Below, one piece after another: positions 35,011-43,487 of a stretch of DNA of 64,000 nucleotides. Position 1 is the first letter of the stretch; every line of letters starts with the position of its first letter. This DNA comes from DAIDJD01 sp035485275. Its GTDB lineage: Bacteria > Oederibacteriota > JAJYGY01 > DAIDJD01. The notes beneath the pieces are model-generated. The model searched no databases, was not told the origin of the DNA, and saw nothing but the letters and a program-made list of their open reading frames with translations. The translations under genes were made by a program, and so were the position numbers. The stretch lies in NCBI GenBank assembly GCA_035485275.1, contig DATHOE010000047.1, forward strand, positions 110,226-174,225, given 5' to 3'.

Positions 35011-36507
35011 TCAAATCTTCATGATGTCCGTCGTCTCCCGGGCGGGCTGCTTCTTGCTGAAATCCGCCAGGTGGCCCAGCACGCGCTTGCCGGCCATGAA
35101 GAGGAACTTCAGGTCCTCCAGGTTGCGCACGCTGAGGAGCTTGCGCAAAATGAAACGCGGCGTCAGGAAGGATTTGTAGATCCCCTGGGTCAGCTCGAGG
35201 ATGTCCTCGTGCTTGACCCCGTCCATCAATTTCAGGACCGGCTCGCGCATGTCGTAGCGGTCGTAGTCCTCGGTCAGCAGCCAGCCCTTCTCCCGGGCCT
35301 CCCGGTGCAGCGGCGTCCCGGGGTAGGGGATGAGGATGGTGGCCTGCAGCGTGCTGATGGCGCCCTCGTTGAAGAGGCCCTTGCAGAGGTCCACGGTGTT
35401 CTTGGCTTCCTCGAAGGTCTCCCAGGGGTAGCCCACCATGCAGGTCACGTGCGGCTCCATGCCGGCCTTGCTGCACATGCGCATGGTCTTGGGGATGTCC
35501 TCGACCTTGCCGCCCTTGAGGATGCGGTCCGTGGTCGCCTGGTTGGCCGACTCGACCCCAAAGAGGATGAAGCGGAAATTGGCGCGGCCCATGAGGTCCC
35601 ACTGCTCCTGCTTCAGCACGCCGGGCTTCATGTTGCAGCCGTAGACCACCTTCTTGTTCAGGCCCCGGTCGATCAGGCCCTGGGCGAACTTCTTCAGCCA
35701 CAGGCCCGCCGGGAAGGTCCCGGTGTCGTCGAAGATCTCCCGCACGCCGTACTTCTTGACCAAGATCTCCACCTCGTCGAGGTGGCGCTCCGGGGTCACG
35801 CTGCGGAAATTGTTGAAGGTGGTGGTCCAGGAGCAGAAGGTGCACTTGCCCCACCAGCAGTCGCGGCCGGTCATCTGGTAGGTGCCTGGGGTGTACTTGA
35901 AGTTCCCGTTCTCCACCGCGTAGAGGTCCCAGCGGGTGAGGTCGCGGTCGATGAAGGGGTTGAGGTTGAGGTCGTGCTCCAGCTTGAAGGTGCCGCTGTT
36001 GCGGATTTCGTTGGTGGCCGCGTCGCGCCAGTACACGCCGCCTTCAAGCTCCTCGCCCTTGGTGAGGTGGTTGCAGAGGTTGAGCAGGGCCCAGTCGAAG
36101 TCCCCGCCGGCGATGCAATAGTCGACCTTGCAATGGCTGAAGGCCTCCTCGGGGAAAGCGGTCACATGGTCGCCGATGAGGACAACCTTGGTGTTGGGCC
36201 GTATCTTCTTCAGCTCGTCGGTCCACTTCCAATAGGGCTTGATGACCGGTGTCTTGGCCTCGATGGCGATGATGTCCGGGGCTTCCCTGTCGAAAAATTC
36301 CTTGAACTCATCGGGCTTCATCAGCGAGGCCACGCCGTCGCCCCACACGACCTTGTAGCCTCGGTCCTGCAACAGGGTGGCGGCATAGGCCGGCACAACC
36401 GGATAGATGAAGGTCGGCCGGTTGAACCACTGGAACTGGCGGTTCTGCGAGATCAGCGGTACGCCCTTATCCGAGGGGATAGGCGGGTAAGCGATCATGA
36501 CTTTCAT
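35011..36507 (-). CDS. B12-binding-type radical SAM protein
   Basis: 498-residue protein with an N-terminal Rossmann-like cobalamin-binding domain (residues 1-140; segments YAATLLQDRGYKVVWGD and VVLIGDHVTAFPEEAF) and a radical SAM TIM barrel. The cluster motif is Cys217-x4-Cys222-x2-Cys225 (CWWGKCTFC), one residue longer than canonical CX3CX2C, as in several B12-radical SAM groups. The barrel continues with GVESANQATTDRILKGG and HVTCMVGYPWETFEEA. Typical chemistry is methylation or other modification of an unreactive carbon; the substrate is not known. The 5' end and upstream region recur at 57436-57523. Confidence 0.88.
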   Translation of the reverse strand: MKVMIAYPPIPSDKGVPLISQNRQFQWFNRPTFIYPVVPAYAATLLQDRGYKVVWGDGVASLMKPDEFKEFFDREAPDIIAIEAKTPVIKPYWKWTDELKKIRPNTKVVLIGDHVTAFPEEAFSHCKVDYCIAGGDFDWALLNLCNHLTKGEELEGGVYWRDAATNEIRNSGTFKLEHDLNLNPFIDRDLTRWDLYAVENGNFKYTPGTYQMTGRDCWWGKCTFCSWTTTFNNFRSVTPERHLDEVEILVKKYGVREIFDDTGTFPAGLWLKKFAQGLIDRGLNKKVVYGCNMKPGVLKQEQWDLMGRANFRFILFGVESANQATTDRILKGGKVEDIPKTMRMCSKAGMEPHVTCMVGYPWETFEEAKNTVDLCKGLFNEGAISTLQATILIPYPGTPLHREAREKGWLLTEDYDRYDMREPVLKLMDGVKHEDILELTQGIYKSFLTPRFILRKLLSVRNLEDLKFLFMAGKRVLGHLADFSKKQPARETTDIMKI

Positions 36508-36576
36508 TGGGGTGCCTCAGTGGGACCGGGACGGACTATTCCTATGATCTATACGGATAGTCTGACATAAAAGTTA
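36488..36576. repeat. Left copy of island-flanking direct repeat (candidate attL)
   Basis: 89 bases covering the first codons, leader and upstream region of the radical SAM gene. They match 57436-57523 in the same orientation with 12 differences including one gap (about 86% identity), with a 23-bp perfect core at 36534-36556. The core lies 27-49 bases upstream of the radical SAM start codon. See the right copy and tandem recombinases. Confidence 0.7.
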
Positions 36577-36770
36577 AAGAAAGGTCATGGATAATTTTGT
36601 TATGATGATTTGGTGGTACGTCGATATAAAACTCATACGGCTTGTGTTTCATATCATGAAAAATAGGGTAAAACCAAAATCCCACCCAGGAGTGGCCCGT
36701 TTGGGGCCTATCCTCGGATGCCCAAAATGGGACTTTGCCTTAGTATTATGACGTAGGATAGGATGTGCCG

Positions 36771-38429
36771 ATGCGGTGTTGGAGCGATTTGGACGCGATC
36801 TTCGAGAAATCCGCTCCCCCAAAGGCACCGGGCGGAGCCCTTGGGGTATTTAAGCAGGGTCGGGCGATTTATTTGAAGGGCTACGGGTCCAAACGCCTTG
36901 GCCAAATTGATCCGATCACCTCCAACACCGTATTCAACCTCGGTTCGGTTTCCAAACAGTTCACGGCATTTTGCATCCTCCTACTTCAGGAACGCCGTCG
37001 ACTTTCCATTGAGGACGATTTCAGGGATTACCTGACCGAGTTTGGGCCGGACTTCAGCGGGATCAAGATACGCCACTTGATGCATCACAGCAGCGGCCTA
37101 CTCAGCCTCTTTGACTTGCGTTGGCTGGACGCCTGGGCCGGCGCCTGGAAGCCAGGCAGTCCTGCCCACATAAAGCTCATCAGCCGCCAAAAGGAGCGAA
37201 ATTTCCCCGCCGGACAGGAACACCTATATAACAACGACGGGTACTTTCTTTTGGCTGAGGTAATCCGGCGCGTTAGTGGCCAGAGCCTGGCCCAGTTCGG
37301 CGCCGAGAAAATCTTCGCGCCTCTGGCCATGGCTCGGACGCATTACGTCGAGGATCCGAATACGTGGATCCCAGACCGCGCTGTGGGCCACCGCCGCAAA
37401 GGAGATGGCTGGCAGACGGCGGTGGGCCGTTCGGCTAACCCCGGCCCCGGGTCGGTCTGGAGCTGCGTCGATGACCTTGGGCGCTGGGCGCATAGCATTC
37501 ACGAACAGAGCCTGGGCGGCCCCGCCCTCTACCGGGCCCAATTACGCCCGGCCAAAACGGTATTGCGTGTGCCATTTTCTCCGGGCTACGCCGCAGGCCT
37601 CCAAGTGGGGACCCTCTACGGGCATCGTGTCGCAGCCCACGATGGCCTGGACACGGGATTCAGTTCGGCTTTTTATTGGCTGCCTAAATCTGACATGGCA
37701 GTCGTGCTCCTGCGTAATCGCGAGGAGGCCCTGGACCTGGGCGCCCTCAAAGTCTTGGACTTTCTGCTGAATAAGAAGCGGTCCCCAACACAGCCAGCGG
37801 CCAAACCCCCAGCAACGCTGGCCAAACGACTATCCCCGTCCTTCAAGGCCGCAGCCGGCTTTTATCAGGGCACTGATTTCCAAGAATTTTGGGAGCTTAA
37901 ATACAGGAAACGGGGCTTTCTGCTCAACTATCGGGGCATTGTGCTACCATTGATTCAGGCGAAAAACGGCCGCTTCATAACGCCCGATTATGGACCCTGG
38001 TGGACCCTGCGCCTGGAGGCGAAGGCCGATGGCGCCTGGGATTTGACCCACTTCGGCGGTTCTAGGCGCCTGGGACACCTGGTTTTTGTCGGGCGGCCGG
38101 CCAGAAAAGTACCTGCCCCAAGGTCCTTGAGCGGACACTACCGCAGCCCCACTGGGAAGACATTCACGCTCAGGGTCTCAGACTCGAAAATCTATTATCG
38201 GGATAGCTATCCCAACGGATTTGCTGACATCCCCCTGCGCTGGCTGGCGCCAGATAAATTGGCTTATACCACTGACCTGTCCCGCTCCCAACTCGCCCAA
38301 TTGGACGGCAATGGCTTTTTCCAGGTTATATGGACGAAAAAAATGGAAATTTCAGGCCTGTTGATGGTGGGACTCGGCCCTGATAACAGGAACCGCAACA
38401 TACATTTCCATAAAACGCCATATGACTAA
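36771..38429 (+). CDS. Serine hydrolase, beta-lactamase/class C PBP-like
   Basis: 552-residue protein of the beta-lactamase (S12) family: SVSKQFTA gives the SxxK nucleophile, and YNNDGYF the YxN motif; HHSSGLLS and the downstream segment are typical. A C-terminal extension (about 360-552) resembles the DUF3471-type tail of esterase/peptidase members. No signal peptide, so cytosolic or with unusual export. ATG 36771 with AGGA seven bases upstream is used; a GTG at 36765 is in frame. Its stop overlaps the next gene by eight bases, suggesting a two-gene unit at the left end of the island. Confidence 0.82.
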   Translation: MRCWSDLDAIFEKSAPPKAPGGALGVFKQGRAIYLKGYGSKRLGQIDPITSNTVFNLGSVSKQFTAFCILLLQERRRLSIEDDFRDYLTEFGPDFSGIKIRHLMHHSSGLLSLFDLRWLDAWAGAWKPGSPAHIKLISRQKERNFPAGQEHLYNNDGYFLLAEVIRRVSGQSLAQFGAEKIFAPLAMARTHYVEDPNTWIPDRAVGHRRKGDGWQTAVGRSANPGPGSVWSCVDDLGRWAHSIHEQSLGGPALYRAQLRPAKTVLRVPFSPGYAAGLQVGTLYGHRVAAHDGLDTGFSSAFYWLPKSDMAVVLLRNREEALDLGALKVLDFLLNKKRSPTQPAAKPPATLAKRLSPSFKAAAGFYQGTDFQEFWELKYRKRGFLLNYRGIVLPLIQAKNGRFITPDYGPWWTLRLEAKADGAWDLTHFGGSRRLGHLVFVGRPARKVPAPRSLSGHYRSPTGKTFTLRVSDSKIYYRDSYPNGFADIPLRWLAPDKLAYTTDLSRSQLAQLDGNGFFQVIWTKKMEISGLLMVGLGPDNRNRNIHFHKTPYD

Positions 38430-39480
38430 AGTCGGGAGAAACGAACCGTGCCCCTGTGGGAGCGGAAAAAAATTCAAGAAATGCCATGCTGCACCAAGTA
38501 TTGAAATACCTATCGAAGATTCGCGCCCAAGACCCGAAAAATTTGGGAATGTTCGTCCGATATTGCATCAGACCCTGGCTGGAAAAAAAGTCGTCGCCGT
38601 AGGCGGCAGGATATATCTTTCGAGCGATTGGAAGTCATTCCCCGATTTTTTAAACCAATATCTCAAAGAGGTGATGGGAAAGGAATGGTGGGAAAAAGAA
38701 GGTCGATGCCCAGCGGATAAACGCCATCCAATAATGCGTTGGGCTTTCGAAAAACAGGAATATTTTAAAAGGTTTGAAAAAAGAATGGGCGTACTTGCCC
38801 AAATCAAGCCCAATGGCCCCACTATGGCTTACCACGCCTTAGCTTATGATTTGTACTTGTTAGGTGATAACTCGAAACTCCAGAAAAGCCTAATTGAGCG
38901 ACTCAAACTCAGGGAACTTTTCGACGGTGCTCGTTACGAAGCCATGGTCGCTTCTATCTTTCTAAGGGCGGGATTAGGGTTCAACTACGAAGACGAATCG
39001 GATAACAGCAGAAAACACCCTGAATTCGTGTCCGTCGATGAAGTTAATGGGACTTTTTTGGAGGTCGAAGCAAAAAGCCGCAACAGAGAGCATCCCCAGG
39101 TGAGTGAGGACAAAATTAGACTGGGGATAGACAATTTACTCCGTAATGCCCTCACAAAGTTTTCCGGCAGGCCTTATGTCATCTTCATAAACTTAAACGT
39201 CCCGTGGCTGAGTTTGGACTTCAGGGATACGGTTTGGTTCAAAGAGATCCTTAACTCGCTTGAAAAACCTTGGATCCGAAACAAGGAAGGAAAAGACATT
39301 TTCAGCGCGTTGATATTCACAAATTTCCCCGTGGAATATTCGGATGACCGTCCCCCAGTATTGCAAAACTATCTCATCTACTCACAAAATGCGGTGGCGC
39401 CGCTAAACATGAGAACGTTTAATCGAATCAGTTCTGCAGTAAACAAATATATAAAAATTCCAAATTCATTCGACGAATGA
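38422..39480 (+). CDS. SEC-C zinc motif protein with PD-(D/E)xK-like region
   Basis: 352-residue protein that starts with a complete SEC-C motif (CPCGSGKKFKKCH, residues 10-22), which binds zinc. Further on, the segment HPEFVSVDEVNGTFLEVEAKSR has the spaced acidic-then-E-x-K pattern of restriction-endonuclease folds, though the fold is inference. The C-terminus (RISSAVNKYIKIPNS) has no recognised domain. It overlaps the serine hydrolase by eight bases. SEC-C domains with nuclease-like partners are common in anti-phage and stress proteins; no precise function can be given. Confidence 0.6.
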   Translation: MTKVGRNEPCPCGSGKKFKKCHAAPSIEIPIEDSRPRPEKFGNVRPILHQTLAGKKVVAVGGRIYLSSDWKSFPDFLNQYLKEVMGKEWWEKEGRCPADKRHPIMRWAFEKQEYFKRFEKRMGVLAQIKPNGPTMAYHALAYDLYLLGDNSKLQKSLIERLKLRELFDGARYEAMVASIFLRAGLGFNYEDESDNSRKHPEFVSVDEVNGTFLEVEAKSRNREHPQVSEDKIRLGIDNLLRNALTKFSGRPYVIFINLNVPWLSLDFRDTVWFKEILNSLEKPWIRNKEGKDIFSALIFTNFPVEYSDDRPPVLQNYLIYSQNAVAPLNMRTFNRISSAVNKYIKIPNSFDE

Positions 39481-39487
39481 ACAATGA

Positions 39488-40267
39488 TTATCGAGGGCCA
39501 TCTTTTTTAAGACCCAAACACGGAATACCCTCCGGACCTCTTGGGCCAGATTCTCCTCGTTGTCCTTTATCTCCTTTGTCGCCTTTCGGCCCGGTTAAAA
39601 GTCGCACTAAACTTGGGTTGCTTCGCAACTGAATGATTATCCTGTCCTGTAATCCAACGTTATTTATTATGGCAATTGTCAGCAATATTACTTGCGTTGC
39701 GACTCCAAATTGCAGATATCTCCTAGCCACACGATACGCATCCACTAAAAATCTATTGACGTCCGCATTGTGCAGGGCGCTCAAATGATAGTCTCTGATA
39801 ATGGATAACTTGAAGTCACGTTGACTATTGTTTAATTTATCCGCTTCTTCCTGACCTAATGTCGGCCCCATTGTTGTATCAACCCCAATTACCGAAAGAA
39901 TAACCCATGCAGAACTAACCAAAAGCACCGCCGGAATAATCACCAACGCAGGCCAAACAAGCAATGGAAGAGAAAAAGAAAGGATACCAAAAAAAATTCC
40001 CACCGCCGTAAGTAGCATTGCTGATTTTCGATGTACTCCATCAAGTCGTGCCTGTTCATACTCGAAAATATCTTTTGAATGAATAATCATTTCATCTAAA
40101 TTGGCTCCCTTTTTTATTTGGATGGCCTTGTATGCATGCTCCGCAGGATATTTTCTTTCTTTCACCTCTACAAGGTTACATCCAATTCCCATAAATCTAA
40201 GCAGTAGCCAATCTATCCAAATCATTTCAATTATTCTATCCCAAGAAAAACCCTTAGACATTTTCAC
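39488..40267 (-). CDS. Membrane protein with collagen-like Gly-X-Y tail, graspetide operon
   Basis: 259 residues. Two adjacent hydrophobic helices lie at about 85-105 and 108-130 (LLTAVGIFFGILSFSLPLLV, then ALVIIPAVLLVSSAWVILSV), and another at about 190-205. The C-terminus has eight Gly-X-Y triplets (GPKGDKGDKGQRGESGPRGP). No recognised transporter or protease family. GTG start 40267 overlaps the ATP-grasp stop; GGAG lies seven bases upstream. Its place in the operon suggests export, processing, anchoring or immunity for the peptide (inference). Very low GC, as for the rest of the operon. Confidence 0.6.
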   Translation of the reverse strand: MKMSKGFSWDRIIEMIWIDWLLLRFMGIGCNLVEVKERKYPAEHAYKAIQIKKGANLDEMIIHSKDIFEYEQARLDGVHRKSAMLLTAVGIFFGILSFSLPLLVWPALVIIPAVLLVSSAWVILSVIGVDTTMGPTLGQEEADKLNNSQRDFKLSIIRDYHLSALHNADVNRFLVDAYRVARRYLQFGVATQVILLTIAIINNVGLQDRIIIQLRSNPSLVRLLTGPKGDKGDKGQRGESGPRGPEGIPCLGLKKDGPR

Positions 40268-41235
40268 ATCATTTCTCCGGCGCCATGAAATATATCCAAG
40301 AATCTACCGGCTATGTCGGTTATACCTGCCAAATCAAGCCACGCCCATTGGCCATTCGGATTTATTTCCAAAAAAAACCAATTGCCAACATGATCCACGA
40401 CAAAGTCGATAGCCGCAAATCGCAGTTCGTAGCTACTCAGCATGTCACTTAGTGCACTACCTACGCTCACAGGCATTTCGATCAACGTATATTTTACGCC
40501 TTTCATATTGTCGCGCCTTATATCTACGATTTGAACCCCGTCGTTAGTTAGGCGTTCTAGTTTTACCGAAAAATATTTTCCGTCTAACCAAGTCACCCTG
40601 ACATCAAATGATTTTGAAATTAATCTTTGGAAAAAAGTCGGGCAACCGGAAATATCTTCTAGCCCCTTAAAGTGTTCGACCGTTACTTGATTAGTGTATA
40701 TGAGCGATGTAGAAATCCCATCACCTTCTTCCACAAGACCCGCGGATAAAGGCTTTACTATAATTTTTTTATCGCACTGTTCCCAAAATGATCTTACTAC
40801 CTCCTGGTCTCTTGTCACTATCGATTCTGGAACATTCAATCCAAAAGACCGAGCCCGAGTTAATTGTTCCATTTTACTACCGGCGCGAATATTATTTGTG
40901 GGATGGTTTATCCAACGTCTCACTTTAATATGACTCAAAAATCCTTCCAATGCACATGACCATTCCTCTAATATCCACTTATGCTCTGCCTTCGGTTCTG
41001 GATCTGCGTCACTACCGAGGGGCGTTGGTCGCCGAAACCAAAGCGAGGTAACTTCGTTTGGGGAAATAGACCATCCGGCGCCTTTCAGCAAAGGCCCATT
41101 ACTTCCGAACTGAATATCTAATGAGTCCAATTCGCAATCAGTATCCAAACGAACAAATGGCAATTTCGTTTTTTTTATTCTTCCAACCAAATAGTCCGCC
41201 GTGGCATCCCTGGTACTAGTGACGATCAGCAACAT
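40264..41235 (-). CDS. ATP-grasp graspetide macrocyclase (MvdD/MvdC-type)
   Basis: 323-residue ATP-grasp ligase. Signature pieces: the WFRRP box (66-70) shared with MvdD-type enzymes, IIVKP (138-142) of the ATP-binding loop, QRLISKSFDVRV (about 203-214), AAIDFVV (274-280), and EINPNGQWAWLDL (290-302), where Glu290 and Asn292 bind metal. This enzyme class links Thr/Ser hydroxyls or Lys to Glu/Asp side chains of precursor peptides, making omega-ester or amide macrocycles. It starts ten bases before the end of the adjacent precursor gene. Both precursors are encoded immediately upstream, which strongly supports the assignment. Confidence 0.88.
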   Translation of the reverse strand: MLLIVTSTRDATADYLVGRIKKTKLPFVRLDTDCELDSLDIQFGSNGPLLKGAGWSISPNEVTSLWFRRPTPLGSDADPEPKAEHKWILEEWSCALEGFLSHIKVRRWINHPTNNIRAGSKMEQLTRARSFGLNVPESIVTRDQEVVRSFWEQCDKKIIVKPLSAGLVEEGDGISTSLIYTNQVTVEHFKGLEDISGCPTFFQRLISKSFDVRVTWLDGKYFSVKLERLTNDGVQIVDIRRDNMKGVKYTLIEMPVSVGSALSDMLSSYELRFAAIDFVVDHVGNWFFLEINPNGQWAWLDLAGITDIAGRFLDIFHGAGEMM

Positions 41236-41477
41236 TGGTTTCTACGCCCAAAGCTCATTCTCCGCGGAATAATGCCATAGCCCGATCGGAATGGATCTGT
41301 GTCGGAAGGTGGTTCGATTGTTTTCGTCATCGTTTTTGTTCCAAAACCGACTAAATTATTATCAGCATCAGAAACTTCGTTTTTAACATCTGTATGTGTT
41401 TGAGTTCCAAAACTAAGTACAGATCCATTTTTTTCTTGGGAACTTGTTTCTCGGAATTTCAAAAGAAATGAATTCAT
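41226..41477 (-). CDS. Graspetide precursor peptide B, two core repeats
   Basis: 83-residue precursor. Leader motif SFLLKFRE (3-10) matches the SFLGYFRE of the other precursor and resembles the helical PFFARFL-type recognition motif of microviridin leaders. Core repeat 1 GTQTHTDVKNEVSDAD (24-39) has T27, T29, E34, D37, D39; repeat 2 GTKTMTKTIEPPSDTD (46-61) has T49, T51, E55, D59, D61, with Glu shifted by one. A conserved C-terminal IIPRRMSFGRR ends in a Cys pair. ATG 41477 has AGAGGT upstream; a GTG at 41498 also fits the frame but lacks a good site. Confidence 0.83.
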   Translation of the reverse strand: MNSFLLKFRETSSQEKNGSVLSFGTQTHTDVKNEVSDADNNLVGFGTKTMTKTIEPPSDTDPFRSGYGIIPRRMSFGRRNQCC

Positions 41478-41504
41478 TTTTTTACCTCTAAAATTCACTG
41501 TTAG

Positions 41505-41768
41505 TTAGTATTTTATGGCCCGCCGAGATGCACTCATTTTTCGCGGCAAAATTGTTGGTCCAAAACCCGAAGGATCGGCATCATTCGCCTCTTTCGGCAC
41601 GCCCGTCACTGTGCGAGTACCCATGCTCACGGATTCGCGGTCATTGTCGCCGTTTTCTGTCGTAACCTTAGTTACTGTTTGCGTCCCATTCAAAATATCC
41701 TTGGATTCTTCATCTGTACCTACAGACTCACGAAAATATCCTAGAAATGATTTCGAATTCGTCAACAT
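41505..41768 (-). CDS. Graspetide precursor peptide A, two core repeats
   Basis: 87-residue precursor, first gene of the operon. GGAGG lies just upstream of ATG 41768. Leader motif SFLGYFRE (7-14). Core repeat 1 GTQTVTKVTTENGDND (28-43) and repeat 2 GTRTVTGVPKEANDAD (50-65) have identical spacing, T-x-T-x4-E-x2-D-x-D, and a 22-residue period. Each repeat also has a third Thr in GT, so three Thr can face three acids (E, D, D). C-terminal ILPRKMSASRR is shared with precursor B. The pair look like duplicated genes with diverged cores. Confidence 0.85.
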   Translation of the reverse strand: MLTNSKSFLGYFRESVGTDEESKDILNGTQTVTKVTTENGDNDRESVSMGTRTVTGVPKEANDADPSGFGPTILPRKMSASRRAIKY

Positions 41769-41984
41769 ATGTCCTCCTTTTTTGACTATACCATTGCTTT
41801 CTTAAAACATGTGAGAAGCATAACATTTTTGCAAGCCAAAATCCATTAGAGTTTTCTTTCGCTTTTTCAGGTCACCTCATCGCCCACACATCCAGCTACA
41901 CCCGTCAAGAGAGGGACGATAGGTATTCTACCGCGCTTTTCGTTTGTCCATTCGGGGATCCATGGAACTGCTGAATCGGTACGA

Positions 41985-42965
41985 TCAGTCTTTCGCTCCA
42001 AAAAATTTCCCGCGGAACTCTTTATAATGCGCTAAGACTGAAGGATGCAACTCTATCGTTCCCTCGCTATTCAGCCAAAGCAGTTTGCTGTCATACAGAG
42101 CATGCAAATCTTTCCGTAATAGAATCCCATCTTCCGCATTATTATGTCCGGCACGCCAATCCCTATCATGTTTGTGAGCAGCGTCCAACGCTTTGTCCAC
42201 ATCGCATCCACTGACCATGCATCTCCCATTGCAAGCCAGAAAAACCCGCCTTCGAAAAGCGGCTTGGTCGGGTCGAGCCTCAACGCTAACAAAACGGGCA
42301 GCCTTGACTTCGATGTCTTCCTTCGTAGCGGCGGGCGCTCCCGCGATCGTTTCGTTCTCCTTGACCTTCCAATATTTGCGCAAAAGCTCCCGCTCAACCA
42401 CATCATCCCGGTTACCAAACTCCTTGGCGAAACCCGAAGAGCATCGCTTCGTTTTCTTGCTGACCACAATCGCCGTAATGATAGGTTCATCTAAATTTTC
42501 TGCCTGTCGACCCAAGTATTCCAAGGCATATTTCAAACTAAATCGGTCGATTCCGAACACTTCCATTACCTGTTCATAGGTGACAGATTCGCCTACACGC
42601 GCGACCTCCCTCAGCCAGTCCCGCATGGCGGGAAGCTTTGCCTTGTATGAAGGGATGCTTCTCGAAGCCAGCCTACCAGTCTTTGCGCCGTTCTCTAACA
42701 AAGCGACGATACGAGGCTTCACGTTAGCGCCAATGTTTTCGGCCGGCCATAATCCCGGAACCCAAGGCTTTCCCTGCTCCTTTAGGATGGCGGAAATGTT
42801 CTGCATTCTAAATTCAAAGGCTTTATCGGTCCGAGCAAAACGCCCTGCCAATTCACGATAAATCTGCCGCTTATTGTATGGCTTTCGGTCCGCCTCGTAC
42901 TTCGCCATCGCCAAATACATATCGACAGCAGCTTTAAGTTCTTCGTCGCTCCAGTTTTCCGCCAT
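41985..42965 (-). CDS. HNH endonuclease domain protein
   Basis: 326 residues. The C-terminal HNH motif is visible as CNGRCMVSGCDVDKALDAAH, then RAGHNNAEDGILLRKDLHALYD, with the H, N and H and a pair of Cys. The N-terminal half is helical (TDKAFEFRMQNISAILKEQ), probably DNA-binding or part of a restriction-like domain, and no further domain is recognised. ATG 42965 is preceded by GGAGGAGG at five bases. It is the last gene of the leftward defence run; the gap of about 160 bases before it may carry a separate promoter. Confidence 0.82.
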   Translation of the reverse strand: MAENWSDEELKAAVDMYLAMAKYEADRKPYNKRQIYRELAGRFARTDKAFEFRMQNISAILKEQGKPWVPGLWPAENIGANVKPRIVALLENGAKTGRLASRSIPSYKAKLPAMRDWLREVARVGESVTYEQVMEVFGIDRFSLKYALEYLGRQAENLDEPIITAIVVSKKTKRCSSGFAKEFGNRDDVVERELLRKYWKVKENETIAGAPAATKEDIEVKAARFVSVEARPDQAAFRRRVFLACNGRCMVSGCDVDKALDAAHKHDRDWRAGHNNAEDGILLRKDLHALYDSKLLWLNSEGTIELHPSVLAHYKEFRGKFFGAKD

Positions 42966-43127
42966 ATGACCTCCTCCATCCATTATGAAGAAAAATTGTC
43001 TCTCATGCGTGGCTACGAAAAATGCCGACGCGATAATCCAAATGGTTCTTGCACGTCAAAAATGATGACGTCTAATTGACCCGAGTATTCGATTAAAAAT
43101 TATCGAACCGAAAGCAATTGTGGTGTT

Positions 43128-43433
43128 TTAATCCGGGATCGATTCTAATGCGGCTTCAAGGCATTCCTGGATTGTTTCACCGGTGGCATCGGGCAGATCG
43201 ACTCCTGCATCCCAAACGGAAATAATTCTTGAGACGTTTGTTTGGGGCGACGCGGGTAAATCAGTTTGTCGCTCAAAATGCGCGTAGTAGAGCGGCCTTG
43301 AACCGCTTCTAATATTATGCCGTGCAATGATGCGGTATGTTCCGGTCTGAGCCACAACAACTAAAGTATTCGGACCCTCACCCCAGATTTCCCTGAGATT
43401 CGGAAATCTCCCCGCTGAAACCGTGATAGGCAT
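43128..43433 (-). CDS. Hypothetical 101-residue protein
   Basis: Not recognised. The sequence has alternating hydrophobic strands (TLVVVAQTGTYRIIARHNI), a linker and a C-terminal amphipathic helix (ETIQECLEAALESIP). It is encoded between the 43488 gene and the HNH gene, in the same direction, with AAGGAGG eight bases upstream of the ATG. A small accessory or immunity-type protein of the defence run is possible; no evidence beyond position. Confidence 0.5.
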   Translation of the reverse strand: MPITVSAGRFPNLREIWGEGPNTLVVVAQTGTYRIIARHNIRSGSRPLYYAHFERQTDLPASPQTNVSRIISVWDAGVDLPDATGETIQECLEAALESIPD

Positions 43434-43487
43434 TTGAACCTCCTTAAGAAATAGATCAATATATTCCAGGGATATCTACACACCGGG

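Noticed and set aside
34405..36570. 721-codon rightward open frame
   Set aside because: Antisense of the radical SAM and XRE genes; no recognisable domain. Only the short CDGSH fragment in another frame is real.
41769..41984. Promoter of the graspetide operon
   Set aside because: A TATAGT at 41785-41790 looks like a -10 box, but it would place the transcription start inside the ribosome site and no good -35 is present; not called.
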